From assembly GCF_017352135.1 (NCBI RefSeq), contig NZ_CP071456.1, positions 1-64,000 on the forward strand: a DNA stretch of 64,000 bases, read 5' to 3'. This DNA is from Rhizobium lentis. Lineage in GTDB: Bacteria > Pseudomonadota > Alphaproteobacteria > Rhizobiales > Rhizobiaceae. Made by a program: the position numbers and the translations under genes. Below, piece by piece: positions 8,774-19,706 of this stretch. Numbering within the stretch: position 1 is the stretch's first letter; each line of letters starts with the position of its first letter. A model generated the notes under the pieces. It made no database searches, was not told the DNA's origin, and saw nothing but the letters and a program-made list of their open reading frames with translations.

Positions 8774-9025
8774 TCAGAGAGTGGGATCCTTCTCCATCAC
8801 TTGCCCCGTACGAAGCTGCTCAATGCTTTCGCGAAGTCGGGCAGAATTGGCAGGGGTCGAGAGCAGGTGCAAGGTCTCTTGCATGCTTTCGTATTCACTT
8901 TCGGCAATCAACACCATTGCTTCCGAACCCTGGCGAGTGACGAGCAGGGGAGCGCGGGAAGACAGGACCTGATCGAAATAGGTTGCGATGTTCTGCCGGA
9001 ACTCCGTCAAACGAACATGTGCCAT
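8774..9025 (-). CDS. yefM: YefM family antitoxin (Phd/YefM)
   Basis: An 83-residue antitoxin. The N-terminal Phd/YefM DNA-binding fold is seen in FRQNIATYFDQV and PLLVTRQGSEAMVLIAESEYES, followed by a more variable C-terminal helix region that should wrap around YoeB. It is first in the operon, with yoeB one base downstream. A strong promoter with two repeated TGTACG sites lies about 60-90 bases upstream and is probably its own operator, as known for E. coli YefM, which recognises TGTACA cores. Confidence 0.92.
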   Translation of the reverse strand: MAHVRLTEFRQNIATYFDQVLSSRAPLLVTRQGSEAMVLIAESEYESMQETLHLLSTPANSARLRESIEQLRTGQVMEKDPTL

Positions 9026-9081
9026 CGAGCACCCTTTCTTAGAAGCGCCGCGCAGGAATGTGCAGCGGCTTTCGCTATCGA

Positions 9082-9117
9082 ACGTACAGATATACGTACA
9101 GATTTCTTGACAGTCAA
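9082..9117 (-). promoter_or_regulatory. Promoter and operator of the yefM-yoeB operon
   Basis: On the minus strand a TTGACT box (9112-9117) and a TATATC box (9089-9094) are separated by exactly 17 bases. Two copies of ATCTGTACGT (plus-strand 9082-9091 and 9094-9103) overlap the -10 region at a 12-base period. E. coli YefM binds TGTACA cores, so these TGTACG repeats are likely autorepression sites. Confidence 0.75.
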
Positions 9118-9136
9118 ATGCGAGGTTGCGTTCCCG

Positions 9137-10474
9137 TCACGCCTTGATGACGTGATCGGCCGCAAGCCCGAGCCGGTTGAAGACGTTGCGGGTGTCGATG
9201 ATCAGCGCCGCACTTTTTGCCAGCGCCGCATAATCAACTTTGTCATGGTCGGTCGCCACCAGCACCGCATCGTAGCCGGCGACCGCCTCCAGCGTCAGCG
9301 CCACCGACCGGCGGCCCCTCAGCGCCTGGTGTTCGCGCGTCGGCGGGATCTCGGCGACGAAGGGATCGTGGTAATCGGCCCGGCCGCCGCGTTCCTCGAT
9401 GATCTCGATCAGCCGCAGCGACGGGCTCTCTCTTATATCGGCGACGTTCTTCTTGTAGGCGAGGCCGAGCACCAGCACCCGGCTGCGGCTCAGCGCCTTG
9501 CCGGCGCGGATATCAAGCGCCTCGGCAAGCTTGCCGACGACATAGCGCGGCATTGCCGAATTGATCTCGCCGGCAAGCTCGATGAAGCGGGTCGGCAGCT
9601 CGTATTCACGCGATTTCCAGGTGAGGTAGAAGGGATCGATCGGGATGCAGTGGCCGCCGAGGCCGGGGCCCGGATAGAAGGGCATATAGCCGAAGGGCTT
9701 GGTCTTGGCCGCATCGATCACCTCCCAGACGTCGATGCCCATCGCCGCATAGACAGTCTTCAGTTCGTTGACGAGGGCGATGTTGACCGAACGGAAGATG
9801 TTTTCGGTGAGCTTCACCGCCTCGGCAGTTGCGTTCGACGAGACAGGAACGACGGTCGATACCGCCGCGCCATAAAAGGTCTTCATCAGTGCCAGCGCCT
9901 CCGGCCCGTCGCCGGCGACGACCTTCGGAATGGTGGCGGTATTATAGTGCTGGTTGCCGGGATCCTCGCGTTCCGGCGAGAAGCCGACGAAGAAATCCGA
10001 ACCCGATTTCAGGCCGGTGCCTTCGAGAATGACCTTCACGATGTCGTCGGTGGTGCCGGGATAGGTGGTCGATTCCAGCGCGACGAGCTGGCCGGGGCGC
10101 AGATGCTCGGCGATCGAGCGTGAGGTGGCCTCGACGAAGGACAGGTCGGGGTCGCGGTGTTTGGTGAGCGGCGTCGGCACGCAGATGATGATGACGTCGC
10201 ATGCGGCAAGGCCGGCGAAATCGGTGGTTGCCTGGAAGCGGCCGGCTTCGATCTCGGCGGCGAGCGCCTCGTTGCTGACGGCATCGATATAGGAGCGTCG
10301 GGCCTCGAGCGCCACCATCTTGCCGGGATCAATGTCGAAGCCGGTAACCGCAAAGCCGCTGCGCGCCACCGCGATCGCCAGCGGCAGGCCGACATAGCCG
10401 AGCCCGATGATGCCGGCGCGCGCCGCGCGGGTTTCGATCTTCTGCAAAAGCGTATCGAAGGTGGAGGTGGCCAA
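9137..10474 (-). CDS. Nucleotide-sugar 6-dehydrogenase (UDP-glucose/GDP-mannose dehydrogenase family)
   Basis: Oxidises a UDP-hexose or UDP-N-acetylhexosamine to the uronic acid with NAD+. The NAD-binding loop IIGLGYVGLPLAIAVARSG lies near the N-terminus, and the catalytic cysteine is in GPGLGGHCIPIDPFYL. The C-terminal UDP-binding domain begins around VLVLGLAYKKNVADIRESP. The pattern resembles the WbpA/TviB branch, which acts on UDP-GlcNAc-type substrates, but this cannot be proven here. The frame is open upstream to 10732. A TTG at 10474 is chosen because homology-like sequence begins there (ATSTFDTLLQKIETRAARAG) and the upstream residues look non-coding. The product could supply uronic acids to surface polysaccharides made by neighbouring glycosyltransferases. 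Confidence 0.88.
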   Translation of the reverse strand: MATSTFDTLLQKIETRAARAGIIGLGYVGLPLAIAVARSGFAVTGFDIDPGKMVALEARRSYIDAVSNEALAAEIEAGRFQATTDFAGLAACDVIIICVPTPLTKHRDPDLSFVEATSRSIAEHLRPGQLVALESTTYPGTTDDIVKVILEGTGLKSGSDFFVGFSPEREDPGNQHYNTATIPKVVAGDGPEALALMKTFYGAAVSTVVPVSSNATAEAVKLTENIFRSVNIALVNELKTVYAAMGIDVWEVIDAAKTKPFGYMPFYPGPGLGGHCIPIDPFYLTWKSREYELPTRFIELAGEINSAMPRYVVGKLAEALDIRAGKALSRSRVLVLGLAYKKNVADIRESPSLRLIEIIEERGGRADYHDPFVAEIPPTREHQALRGRRSVALTLEAVAGYDAVLVATDHDKVDYAALAKSAALIIDTRNVFNRLGLAADHVIKA

Positions 10475-10922
10475 GGCGGGATCTTTCGAATGAAACAGGA
10501 AAAGCTGATCTAATGCATGATCGCGGGGAATTAAACCCGGCTCCTCTTCTCCCCGGGGTACTGCCCCACCCTCCGTCGTCCTCGGGCTTGACCGAGGACC
10601 CACGCCCGCCTGCACGAGGTGTGGCCGAAATGACTCGCCCGGCTCCTTTGCTGCAACTTCGGCGCACAAAAGAATCCCGCTCCCATTGTCTCGCATCTGC
10701 AGCATCCCTATCTGAGTTTGATATTGAACCATCGAGAAAGGACTTCCCGTCCGATCCCCTTCCGGGGAACTGAAGGGCGCCGCTGCCGGGCTTTCGGCAG
10801 ATCGTTGACACTATTTTACCGCTCGTACATCCTGATTTCCTTGTGACCTGCGCATGAAAATGCGCCGGCCGAGGGATTTTTGGCTCTTGGGGATGGCGTG
10901 CCTTATGAGGATCATACCGAGA
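10475..10922. repeat. Gene-poor stretch with a rhizobial-type palindrome
   Basis: About 450 bases between divergent genes with no convincing gene. At 10578-10599 there is a perfect 8-bp hairpin (GTCCTCGG, 6-base loop, CCGAGGAC) inside a CGTCGTCCTCGGGCTTGAC context. It resembles the hairpins at 26468-26536, so it probably belongs to the same dispersed intergenic repeat family. The promoters of the flanking genes should also lie here, but none could be called. Confidence 0.5.
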
Positions 10923-12266
10923 ATGAGCACGATCGAATCCAGCGTCTCCTCCATTCTTTTGGACCGGGTCGCCGAATGGCTGACGCATTCTTCACTGGCC
11001 GGCGACGACCTCGAAAATATCGTGCGCGGCTTCTGCGAGAGGCTGGCCTCCGCCGGCCTGCCGATTGCCCGCGTGCATCTGACCTTTTCGATGCTGCATC
11101 CGCTCTACGACGCCTTGAGCTTCACCTGGCGGCGGGCCAGCGGCGTCACAATCGAGGGCTTCCGCATGCCGGCCGGGCAGAAGCCGGACCGTTTCCTGCA
11201 GAGCCCCTATTATTACCTGCTCGACAACAACCTGCAGCACATCCGCCGCCGGCTGATGCAGGAAGGCCCGGCCGAATTCCCGATCTTCGAGGATCTGCGC
11301 AAGGACCGGATGACCGATTACCTTGCCTTCGTGCAGCCCTTCGGCGACGATTCGGTGCAGGGCATGATGGGCTCCTGGTCGACCGACCACCATGACGGCT
11401 TTTCCGACGACATGATCGACGCGCTGCTCAGGATGCAGAACCATTTGGCGGTCGCCGCCAAGATGGCGGTGCTCGGCAAGCTCGCCAACAACATGCTGAC
11501 CACCTATCTTGGCGGCGACGCCGGCAAGCGGGTGCTGAACGGCCAGATCCGCCGCGGCGACGGCGAGACGATCCGTGCTGCGCTCGTCATGGGCGACATG
11601 CGCGAATCCACCATGTATGCCGAAAAGGAAGGCCGCCAGGCCTATATCGACACGCTGAACCAGTTCTTCGACGCGATCGCCGCGCCTTTCAACCGCAATG
11701 GCGGCGAGATCCTGAGCTTCCTCGGCGACGGCTTCCTCGCCGTCTACCCCTGCGGACGCCACAAGGATCCGTCGAAAATTGCCTGCGAGGCGGCACTTTC
11801 GGCCGTCCACCAGGCGCAGGCGCGGGTCGCCGAACTCAACCGGGACCGCGAGGAGAAGGGCCTGTCCAGGATCGGCTACGGCATCGGCCTGCATGTCGGC
11901 AACGTCATGTTCGGCAATGTCGGCCTCAAGGACCGGCTGACCTTCTCCGCCTTCGGATCGGCGGTCAACGAGGTGCAGCGGCTGCAAATCCTGACCAAGA
12001 AATACGGCCGCGAGGTCGTCGCCAGCCAGGCCTTCGCCGGCTATTGCGGCGGCGAATGGACGACGCTCGGCGAGGAGAAGCTGCGCGGTATCCGCCAGAA
12101 GGTGACGGTGCTGCAGCCGCGCGCCCCGGCCCCCGATATCCATGTCGACGAACACTTCCGGGAGGCCGTGCAGAACGGGCTTTCCGAAGCCGAACAGGTC
12201 ATTCTCCTGCACCGTGACGCCAAGAAGCAGGTCAAGCGCACCAGCATGGAGAAATTCATCCAGTAA
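10923..12266 (+). CDS. Soluble class III nucleotidyl cyclase with atypical specificity residues
   Basis: About 447 residues without membrane segments. Residues about 20-190 resemble a GAF-like sensor region. The C-terminal cyclase domain has metal Asp D225 (VMGDMRES) and D269 (FLGDGFLAVY), and transition-state N349 and R353 (GSAVNEVQR). The base-selecting pair is S265 and S342 rather than Lys with Asp/Thr, and the usual GD before xVN is GS. Substrate is therefore uncertain: it could be an unusual cyclase or one with low activity. The frame extends to an ATG at 10854; 10923 is chosen because the protein there starts MSTIESSVSS with a GAGG box a little upstream. About 40 residues after the cyclase core form a basic tail. 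Confidence 0.85.
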   Translation: MSTIESSVSSILLDRVAEWLTHSSLAGDDLENIVRGFCERLASAGLPIARVHLTFSMLHPLYDALSFTWRRASGVTIEGFRMPAGQKPDRFLQSPYYYLLDNNLQHIRRRLMQEGPAEFPIFEDLRKDRMTDYLAFVQPFGDDSVQGMMGSWSTDHHDGFSDDMIDALLRMQNHLAVAAKMAVLGKLANNMLTTYLGGDAGKRVLNGQIRRGDGETIRAALVMGDMRESTMYAEKEGRQAYIDTLNQFFDAIAAPFNRNGGEILSFLGDGFLAVYPCGRHKDPSKIACEAALSAVHQAQARVAELNRDREEKGLSRIGYGIGLHVGNVMFGNVGLKDRLTFSAFGSAVNEVQRLQILTKKYGREVVASQAFAGYCGGEWTTLGEEKLRGIRQKVTVLQPRAPAPDIHVDEHFREAVQNGLSEAEQVILLHRDAKKQVKRTSMEKFIQ

Positions 12267-12421
12267 TACGCCAGGTTGCCGGCCCAAAATCTGCGCGTTT
12301 CTTCCTGAGGACGACAGCGAAACGCAGCAATATCCCCTTGATTGTCATCAGCTAGACACCCCGTTTGCGGTACGATAGTGTGCCTTAACGGGAACATAGA
12401 AGACTGGGGAATTTCATTGGT

Positions 12422-14310
<1,889 letters not shown>

Positions 14311-14311
<1 letters not shown>

Positions 14312-16218
14312 TGGTGACGCGTCGCACATTCCTTGGCGGTCTCGTCGGCGCTGCGATCGCGCCGGCGGTGCTTCGCGCCGAACAGGCCGTCGAACCGGAA
14401 TTCCTGAAGGAGCGGCTGGCTGCCGGCAGCCTGCCGCCGATGGCCGAACGCATTCCGCTGCAGCCGCGCATCGTCAACCTGAAGGAGATGGGGCTGCAGC
14501 CCGGCACCTATGGCGGCACTGTGCGCACCATCATCGGCAGCCAGCGCGACATCCGCTTCATGACGATCTACGGCTATGCCCGCCTGGTCGGCTACGACAA
14601 GCACCTGCAGTTCCAGCCGGATATCCTGGCCGCCTTCCACTCCGAGGACGATACGGTCTTCACCTTCACGCTGCGCGATGGCCACAAATGGTCCGACGGG
14701 GCGCCGTTCACCGCCGACGATTTCCGCTACTGGTGGGAAGACGTCATCCTGAACGACAAGCTGACGCCCGGCGGCGGCGCGCTGGAGCTTCGCCCGCACG
14801 GCAGCCTTCCGCGCTTCGAGGTGCTCGATCCGCTAACGGTGCGCTATAGCTGGGAAAAGCCCAACCCGATGTTCCTGCCGACCTTGGCAGGCCCCCTGCC
14901 GCTCGTCATCGTCGGGCCGGCGCACTATCTCAAGCAATTCCACAAGAAGTTCCAGCCCGACGAGGCGAAGATGGAACAGATGATGAAGGCCAACCGCGTC
15001 AAGAAGTGGCAGGACCTGCACATCAAGATGGCGCGTTCCTACCGGCCGGAAAATCCGAACCTGCCGACGCTCGATCCCTGGCGCAACACGACGCCGCTGC
15101 CGGCCGAGCAGTTCGTCTTCGAGCGCAATCCGTTCTTCCACCGCGTCGACGAGACCGGGAGGCAGCTCCCCTATCTCGACCGCTTCGTCCTCAACGTCTC
15201 TTCCTCGTCGATCATCGCCGCCAAGGCCGGAGCCGGCGAAGCCGACCTGCAGGCGACCGGCATCGATTTCAACGATTACACCTTCCTGAAGGAGGCCGAG
15301 AAGCGCTTTCCGGTGAAGGTCGACCTCTGGAAGCTCGCGCGCGGCTCGCGCATCACGCTGCTGCCGAACCTCAACTGCGCCGACGAGGTGTGGCGCGGCC
15401 TGTTCCGCGACGTGCGTCTGCGCCGGGCGCTGTCGCTGGCGATCAACCGGCACGAGATCAACATGGTCGCCTTTTACGGCCTGGGAACGCCAAGCGCCGA
15501 CACCGTTCTGCCCGACAGCCCGCTCTTCAAGCCGGACTATGCCAAGGCCTTCGTCGATTTCGATCCCGACCAGGCCAACCGGCTGCTCGACGAACTCGGC
15601 CTGACCAGACGCGACGACGACGGCGTCCGGCTGCTGCCCGACGGTCGGCGCGCCGAGATCACTGTCGAGACCGCCGGCGAGAGCAATCTCGATACCGACG
15701 TGCTGGAGCTGGTGCACGATCACTGGGCCAATATCGGCCTGGCGCTTTTCACCCGCACCTCGCAGCGCGACGTCTTCCGCAACCGCGCCATGAGCGGTAC
15801 GATCATGATGTCGATATGGTACGGGCTCGACAACGGTGTGCCGACGGCCGACATGTCGCCCTCGGGGCTGGCGCCGACGCTCGACGATCAGCTGCAATGG
15901 CCGCTCTGGGGCATGCATTATCTCTCCGCCGGCCAGGAGGGCGCCGCCCCCGACCTGCCGGAAGCAGCCGAACTGGTCAACCTGCTGGCCCAGTGGGGCT
16001 CGGCGGCGAAGTTCGAGGAGCGCGAGCTGATCTGGCACAAGATGCTGTCGCTCTATACCCAGCAGGTCTTTTCGATCGGCCTCATCAACAGCACACCGCA
16101 GCCGATCCTGCGCGCCGCCAAGCTCCAGAATCTGCCGGAGAGAGCGCTCTACGGTTTCGATCCCACCTCCTATCTCGGCGTCTACATGCCGGATGCATTC
16201 TGGTACAAGGAGGCCTGA
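14311..16218 (+). CDS. ABC importer substrate-binding protein, family 5, Tat-exported
   Basis: 635 residues of the peptide/nickel-binding family 5. The N-terminus is a twin-arginine signal (TRRTFLGGLVGAAIAPAVLRA), so export is probably folded, via Tat. Family features include the early conserved block WSDGAPFTADDFRYWWED and the late TxxxNxxR-like core RRALSLAINRHEIN. The start overlaps the stop of the ATPase gene (TAATG). It is followed four bases later by the permease gene. Ligand cannot be told from sequence; YejA-like proteins bind peptides such as microcin C, but other members bind opines or sugars. Confidence 0.9.
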
Positions 16219-16221
16219 GGC

Positions 16222-17220
16222 GTGCTCAAATACATTCTCTGGCGCATTGCCGCCATGGTGCCGACGCTCTTCGTCATTTCGGCGCTTGTTTTCACCATCA
16301 TCGAGCTGCCGCCGGGCGATTTCTTCGAGAGCCAGATCGCCGAACTGCGTGCCTCCGGCGAAACCGCCAATCTCCAGGAAATCGAGGAGATGCGCCAGCA
16401 ATACGGCTTCGACAAGCCGGCGATCGTGCGCTATTTCTACTGGGTCGGCGGCATGCTGCACGGCGATTTCGGCTATTCCTTCGAATACCAGCTGCCGGTT
16501 TCCGAGGTCGTCGGCGAACGGCTGTGGCTGACGATCCTCGTCTCCTTCACGACCATCCTGCTCACTTGGCTGATCGCCTTTCCGATCGGCATCTATTCGG
16601 CCACCCACCAGTATAGCTGGGGTGACTACGGCCTGACCTTCCTCGGCCTGCTCGGCATCGCCATTCCGAATTTCATGCTGGCGCTGATCCTGATGTATTT
16701 CGCCAATATCTGGTTCGGCATCTCGATCGGCCATCTGATGGACCAGCAATATATCTCGGCGCCGATGAGCTGGGCTAAGGCGCGGTCGATCCTCTCGCAT
16801 CTCTGGATCCCGGTCATCATCGTCGGCACGGCGGGCACGGCCGGCATGATCCGGCGGCTGCGCGCCAACCTGCTCGACGAGATGCAGAAGCAATATGTCG
16901 TCACCGCGCGCGCCAAGGGCCTGCCGCCGCTGAGGGCGCTGGTCAAATATCCGCTGCGGATGGCGCTCAACTTCTTCATCGCCGATATCGGCTCGATCCT
17001 GCCGTCGATCATCTCGGGCGCCGAGATCGTCGCGATTGTGCTGTCGCTCGAGACGACCGGACCGATGTTGATCAAGGCGCTGCAGAGCCAGGATATGTAT
17101 CTGGCCGGCTCGTTCCTGATGTTCCTCGCCTTCTTGAACGTCGTCGGCGTGCTGATCTCCGACATTGCCCTCGGCTTCCTCGATCCCCGCATCCGTCTGC
17201 AAGGCAGGAGCACCAAATAA
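16222..17220 (+). CDS. ABC importer permease, DppB type
   Basis: 332 residues, six predicted membrane segments, GTG start three bases after the binding-protein stop. The N-terminal block ends with the family pattern LPPGDFFESQIAEL; the cytoplasmic EAA loop, where the ATPase docks, is seen near VVTARAKGLPPLRALVKYPL. It pairs with the DppC-type permease that follows, whose ATG overlaps its stop codon (TAATG). Confidence 0.92.
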   Translation: MLKYILWRIAAMVPTLFVISALVFTIIELPPGDFFESQIAELRASGETANLQEIEEMRQQYGFDKPAIVRYFYWVGGMLHGDFGYSFEYQLPVSEVVGERLWLTILVSFTTILLTWLIAFPIGIYSATHQYSWGDYGLTFLGLLGIAIPNFMLALILMYFANIWFGISIGHLMDQQYISAPMSWAKARSILSHLWIPVIIVGTAGTAGMIRRLRANLLDEMQKQYVVTARAKGLPPLRALVKYPLRMALNFFIADIGSILPSIISGAEIVAIVLSLETTGPMLIKALQSQDMYLAGSFLMFLAFLNVVGVLISDIALGFLDPRIRLQGRSTK

Positions 17221-18392
17221 TGTCGCCCCTTCCCGCACCCGGCGCACCGCTGCCCCATTACGTCTCCACCGCGCCCTTCGATCCGCACGCGGCCCAGAGC
17301 ATGACGGCGGCGCAATCGCGCATCCACCTCGCCTCGCAGAAGCGGCTGATGTGGTGGAAGTTCAAGCAGCATAGGCTGGCCCTGGTCTCCGGCATCTTCC
17401 TCGCCGCCATCTACCTGATGATCTTGATCGTCGAGTTCCTGGCGCCTTACGGCCTGCACACGCGCAACGTCGATTTCATCCACGCGCCGCCGCAGCGCGT
17501 CCACTTCTTCGACAAGGGCGAGTTCGTCGGTCCCTTCGTCTACGGCCGCAGCATGACGCTCGATATCGACACGCTGCACCGCGTCTATACCGACAGGCCG
17601 AACGACGTGCAGCCGATCCGCTTCTTCTGCCGCGGCGACGCTTACAAGTTCTGGGGCCTCGTCGCCTCGAACTATCATCTCGTCTGCCCGGCCATCGGCG
17701 GCCAGATGTTCCTTCTCGGCACCGACCGGCTCGGCCGCGACGTGCTGTCGCGCATTCTCTACGGCGCACGGATCTCGCTGACGATCGGCCTGATCGGCAT
17801 CGCCATCAGCTTCGTGCTCGGCATCGTCATCGGCGGCCTCGCCGGTTACTGGGGCGGCATTTTCGATCTCGTCGTCCAGCGCCTCATCGAGGTGCTGCAA
17901 TCGCTGCCGAGCCTGCCCTTGTGGATGGCGCTGGCCGCCATCATGCCGGTGACATGGAGCCCGATCGTCATCTATTTCGGCATTACCGTCATCCTCGGCA
18001 TCATCGACTGGACCGGGCTGGCGCGTGCCGTGCGCTCCAAGCTGCTCGCGTTGCGCGAAGAGGATTACGTGCAGGCCGCACAGTTGATGGGCGCCAGCAC
18101 GCCGCGCATCATCGGCCGCCATCTCGTGCCGGGCTTCATGTCGCACCTCATCGCCTCGGCGACGATTTCGATCCCCGGCATGATCCTCGGCGAGACCGCG
18201 CTCTCCTTCCTCGGCCTCGGCCTGCGTCCGCCGATCACCAGCTGGGGCATTCTGCTGACGGAAGCGAAAAGCGTCAGCGTCATCGCCTTCTATCCTTGGC
18301 TGCTCTTTCCGATCATTCCTGTTGTTCTTGTCATTTTGGCGTTCAACTTTCTGGGAGACGGCTTGCGTGATGCGGCAGATCCCTACAAATAG
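17220..18392 (+). CDS. ABC importer permease, DppC type
   Basis: 390 residues. After a long N-terminal part with one membrane segment (LVSGIFLAAIYLMILIVEF) and a periplasmic stretch of about 120 residues, the core permease contains GTDRLGRDVLSRILYGARIS, typical of DppC/OppC, and an EAA-like loop EEDYVQAAQLMGASTPRI. The periplasmic insert between TM1 and the core is longer than in E. coli DppC, as in YejE-like permeases. It is the last gene of the importer, and about 97 bases separate it from the glycosyltransferase cluster, so readthrough is possible. Confidence 0.92.
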   Translation: MSPLPAPGAPLPHYVSTAPFDPHAAQSMTAAQSRIHLASQKRLMWWKFKQHRLALVSGIFLAAIYLMILIVEFLAPYGLHTRNVDFIHAPPQRVHFFDKGEFVGPFVYGRSMTLDIDTLHRVYTDRPNDVQPIRFFCRGDAYKFWGLVASNYHLVCPAIGGQMFLLGTDRLGRDVLSRILYGARISLTIGLIGIAISFVLGIVIGGLAGYWGGIFDLVVQRLIEVLQSLPSLPLWMALAAIMPVTWSPIVIYFGITVILGIIDWTGLARAVRSKLLALREEDYVQAAQLMGASTPRIIGRHLVPGFMSHLIASATISIPGMILGETALSFLGLGLRPPITSWGILLTEAKSVSVIAFYPWLLFPIIPVVLVILAFNFLGDGLRDAADPYK

Positions 18393-18488
18393 CAGGAAGC
18401 TCGGCGGCGCCTTACGGCACCGCCCCCGCCGCGTGGCCTCCGGACGGTGGGGGTGCTAAATATGTTGCTCACCCCAGAGGGAATGCCC

Positions 18489-19697
18489 ATGTCCAGACGT
18501 CTCGAAGATGCACGCATCCTCATGTACAGTCACGACACCTTCGGCCTCGGCCACCTCAGGCGCTGTCGCGCCATCGCCCATGCGCTGGTCGAGGATTATC
18601 GCGGCCTCAACATCCTGATCATTTCGGGTGCGACGATCGCCGGCGCCTTCGACTACCGCGCCCGCGTCGACTTCGTGAAGATCCCGAGCGTCATCAAGCT
18701 GCGCAACGGGGAATATACGTCGCTCGCCAGCCATATCGACCTGCACGAGACGTTGAAGATGCGCGAATCGAGCATTCGCCACACAGCCGAAACCTTCCAG
18801 CCCGATATCTTCATCGTCGACAAGGAGCCGATGGGGCTGAAGGGCGAGGTCGAGGATACGCTCGCCTATCTCAAGGCCCGCGGCACCGTGCTGGTGCTCG
18901 GCCTGCGCGAGATCATGGATGCACCGCACCTGCTCGAGGCCGAGTGGAAGAAAAACAGCATCATGCAGAAGATCGATCAATATTACGACAGCGTCTGGGT
19001 CTACGGACCGCCTGACTTCTACGATCCGCTGATCGGTCTCGACGTGCCGGCGAGCCTGCGCCGGAAGATGGATTTCGTCGGCTTCCTGCAACGCAGCGTC
19101 TCCAAGGGCAAGAGCTCGATCAACGCCCGCAAGGACAACTACCTGCTCGTCACCACGGGCGGCGGCGGCGACGGCTCCGATCTCGTCCACGACGTGATGA
19201 ACGCCTACGAGGCCGATCCGACCTTGACGCAGAAGGCGCTGGTCGTTCTCGGCCCCTATATGCCGGCGGCCGAACGCGCCAAGCTGGTGCAGAAGGGCGA
19301 AGCCATCCCCTATATCGAAGTGATCGAGTTTGACAACCACATGGAAGAGCTGATCGCCGGCGCCACCGGCGTCGTCGCCATGGGCGGCTACAACACCTAT
19401 TGCGAAATCCTTTCCTTCGACAAGCCGGCGCTCATCGTGCCGCGCGTCAAGCCGCGCGAGGAACAGCTGCTGCGCGCCCAGCGCGCCAGCGAGCTCGGCC
19501 TCGTCGACATGCTGCTGCCGGACCAGTCGGTCGATCCCACTGTTATGGCAGAGGCGCTGAAGCGCCTGCCTTCCCGTCTCCCGCCGTCGAAAAGCGGCAG
19601 CAATATGCATCTCGAAGGGCTGGACCACATCTCGCAGACCATCGGCCGCTGGCTCGACGGCCGCGGCAGCCATCTTTCCCTCGTCGGCGCGGAATAG
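18489..19697 (+). CDS. MurG/GT28-like glycosyltransferase A
   Basis: About 402 residues of GT-B fold. The N-terminal glycine motif DTFGLGHLRRCRAIAHAL replaces the GGTGGH loop of MurG, and the C-terminal half carries VVAMGGYNTYCEILSFDKPA, like the GGxxT/xE donor-binding part of GT28 proteins. No signal peptide; it should act at the cytosolic membrane face. The frame opens at 18447, but AGAGGGA sits six bases before ATG 18489, which gives MSRRLEDARI. It is a paralogue of the protein at 20951-22096, and the GT4 gene between them starts nine bases downstream. Acceptor and donor are unknown. Confidence 0.85.
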   Translation: MSRRLEDARILMYSHDTFGLGHLRRCRAIAHALVEDYRGLNILIISGATIAGAFDYRARVDFVKIPSVIKLRNGEYTSLASHIDLHETLKMRESSIRHTAETFQPDIFIVDKEPMGLKGEVEDTLAYLKARGTVLVLGLREIMDAPHLLEAEWKKNSIMQKIDQYYDSVWVYGPPDFYDPLIGLDVPASLRRKMDFVGFLQRSVSKGKSSINARKDNYLLVTTGGGGDGSDLVHDVMNAYEADPTLTQKALVVLGPYMPAAERAKLVQKGEAIPYIEVIEFDNHMEELIAGATGVVAMGGYNTYCEILSFDKPALIVPRVKPREEQLLRAQRASELGLVDMLLPDQSVDPTVMAEALKRLPSRLPPSKSGSNMHLEGLDHISQTIGRWLDGRGSHLSLVGAE

Positions 19698-19706
19698 GGC
19701 ACAGCC

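Noticed and set aside
8555..10123. 522-codon plus-strand frame over the toxin-antitoxin pair and dehydrogenase
   Set aside because: The minus-strand genes have clear motifs and a promoter; this frame crosses gene borders with no ribosome site.
14833..17247. 804-codon antisense frame across the binding-protein and permease genes
   Set aside because: Low-complexity Arg/Asp/His/Gln-rich product; shadow of two real genes.
18393..18488. Possible terminator between the importer and glycosyltransferase genes
   Set aside because: GC-rich partial complementarity exists, but the stem has several mismatches and no T-tract.
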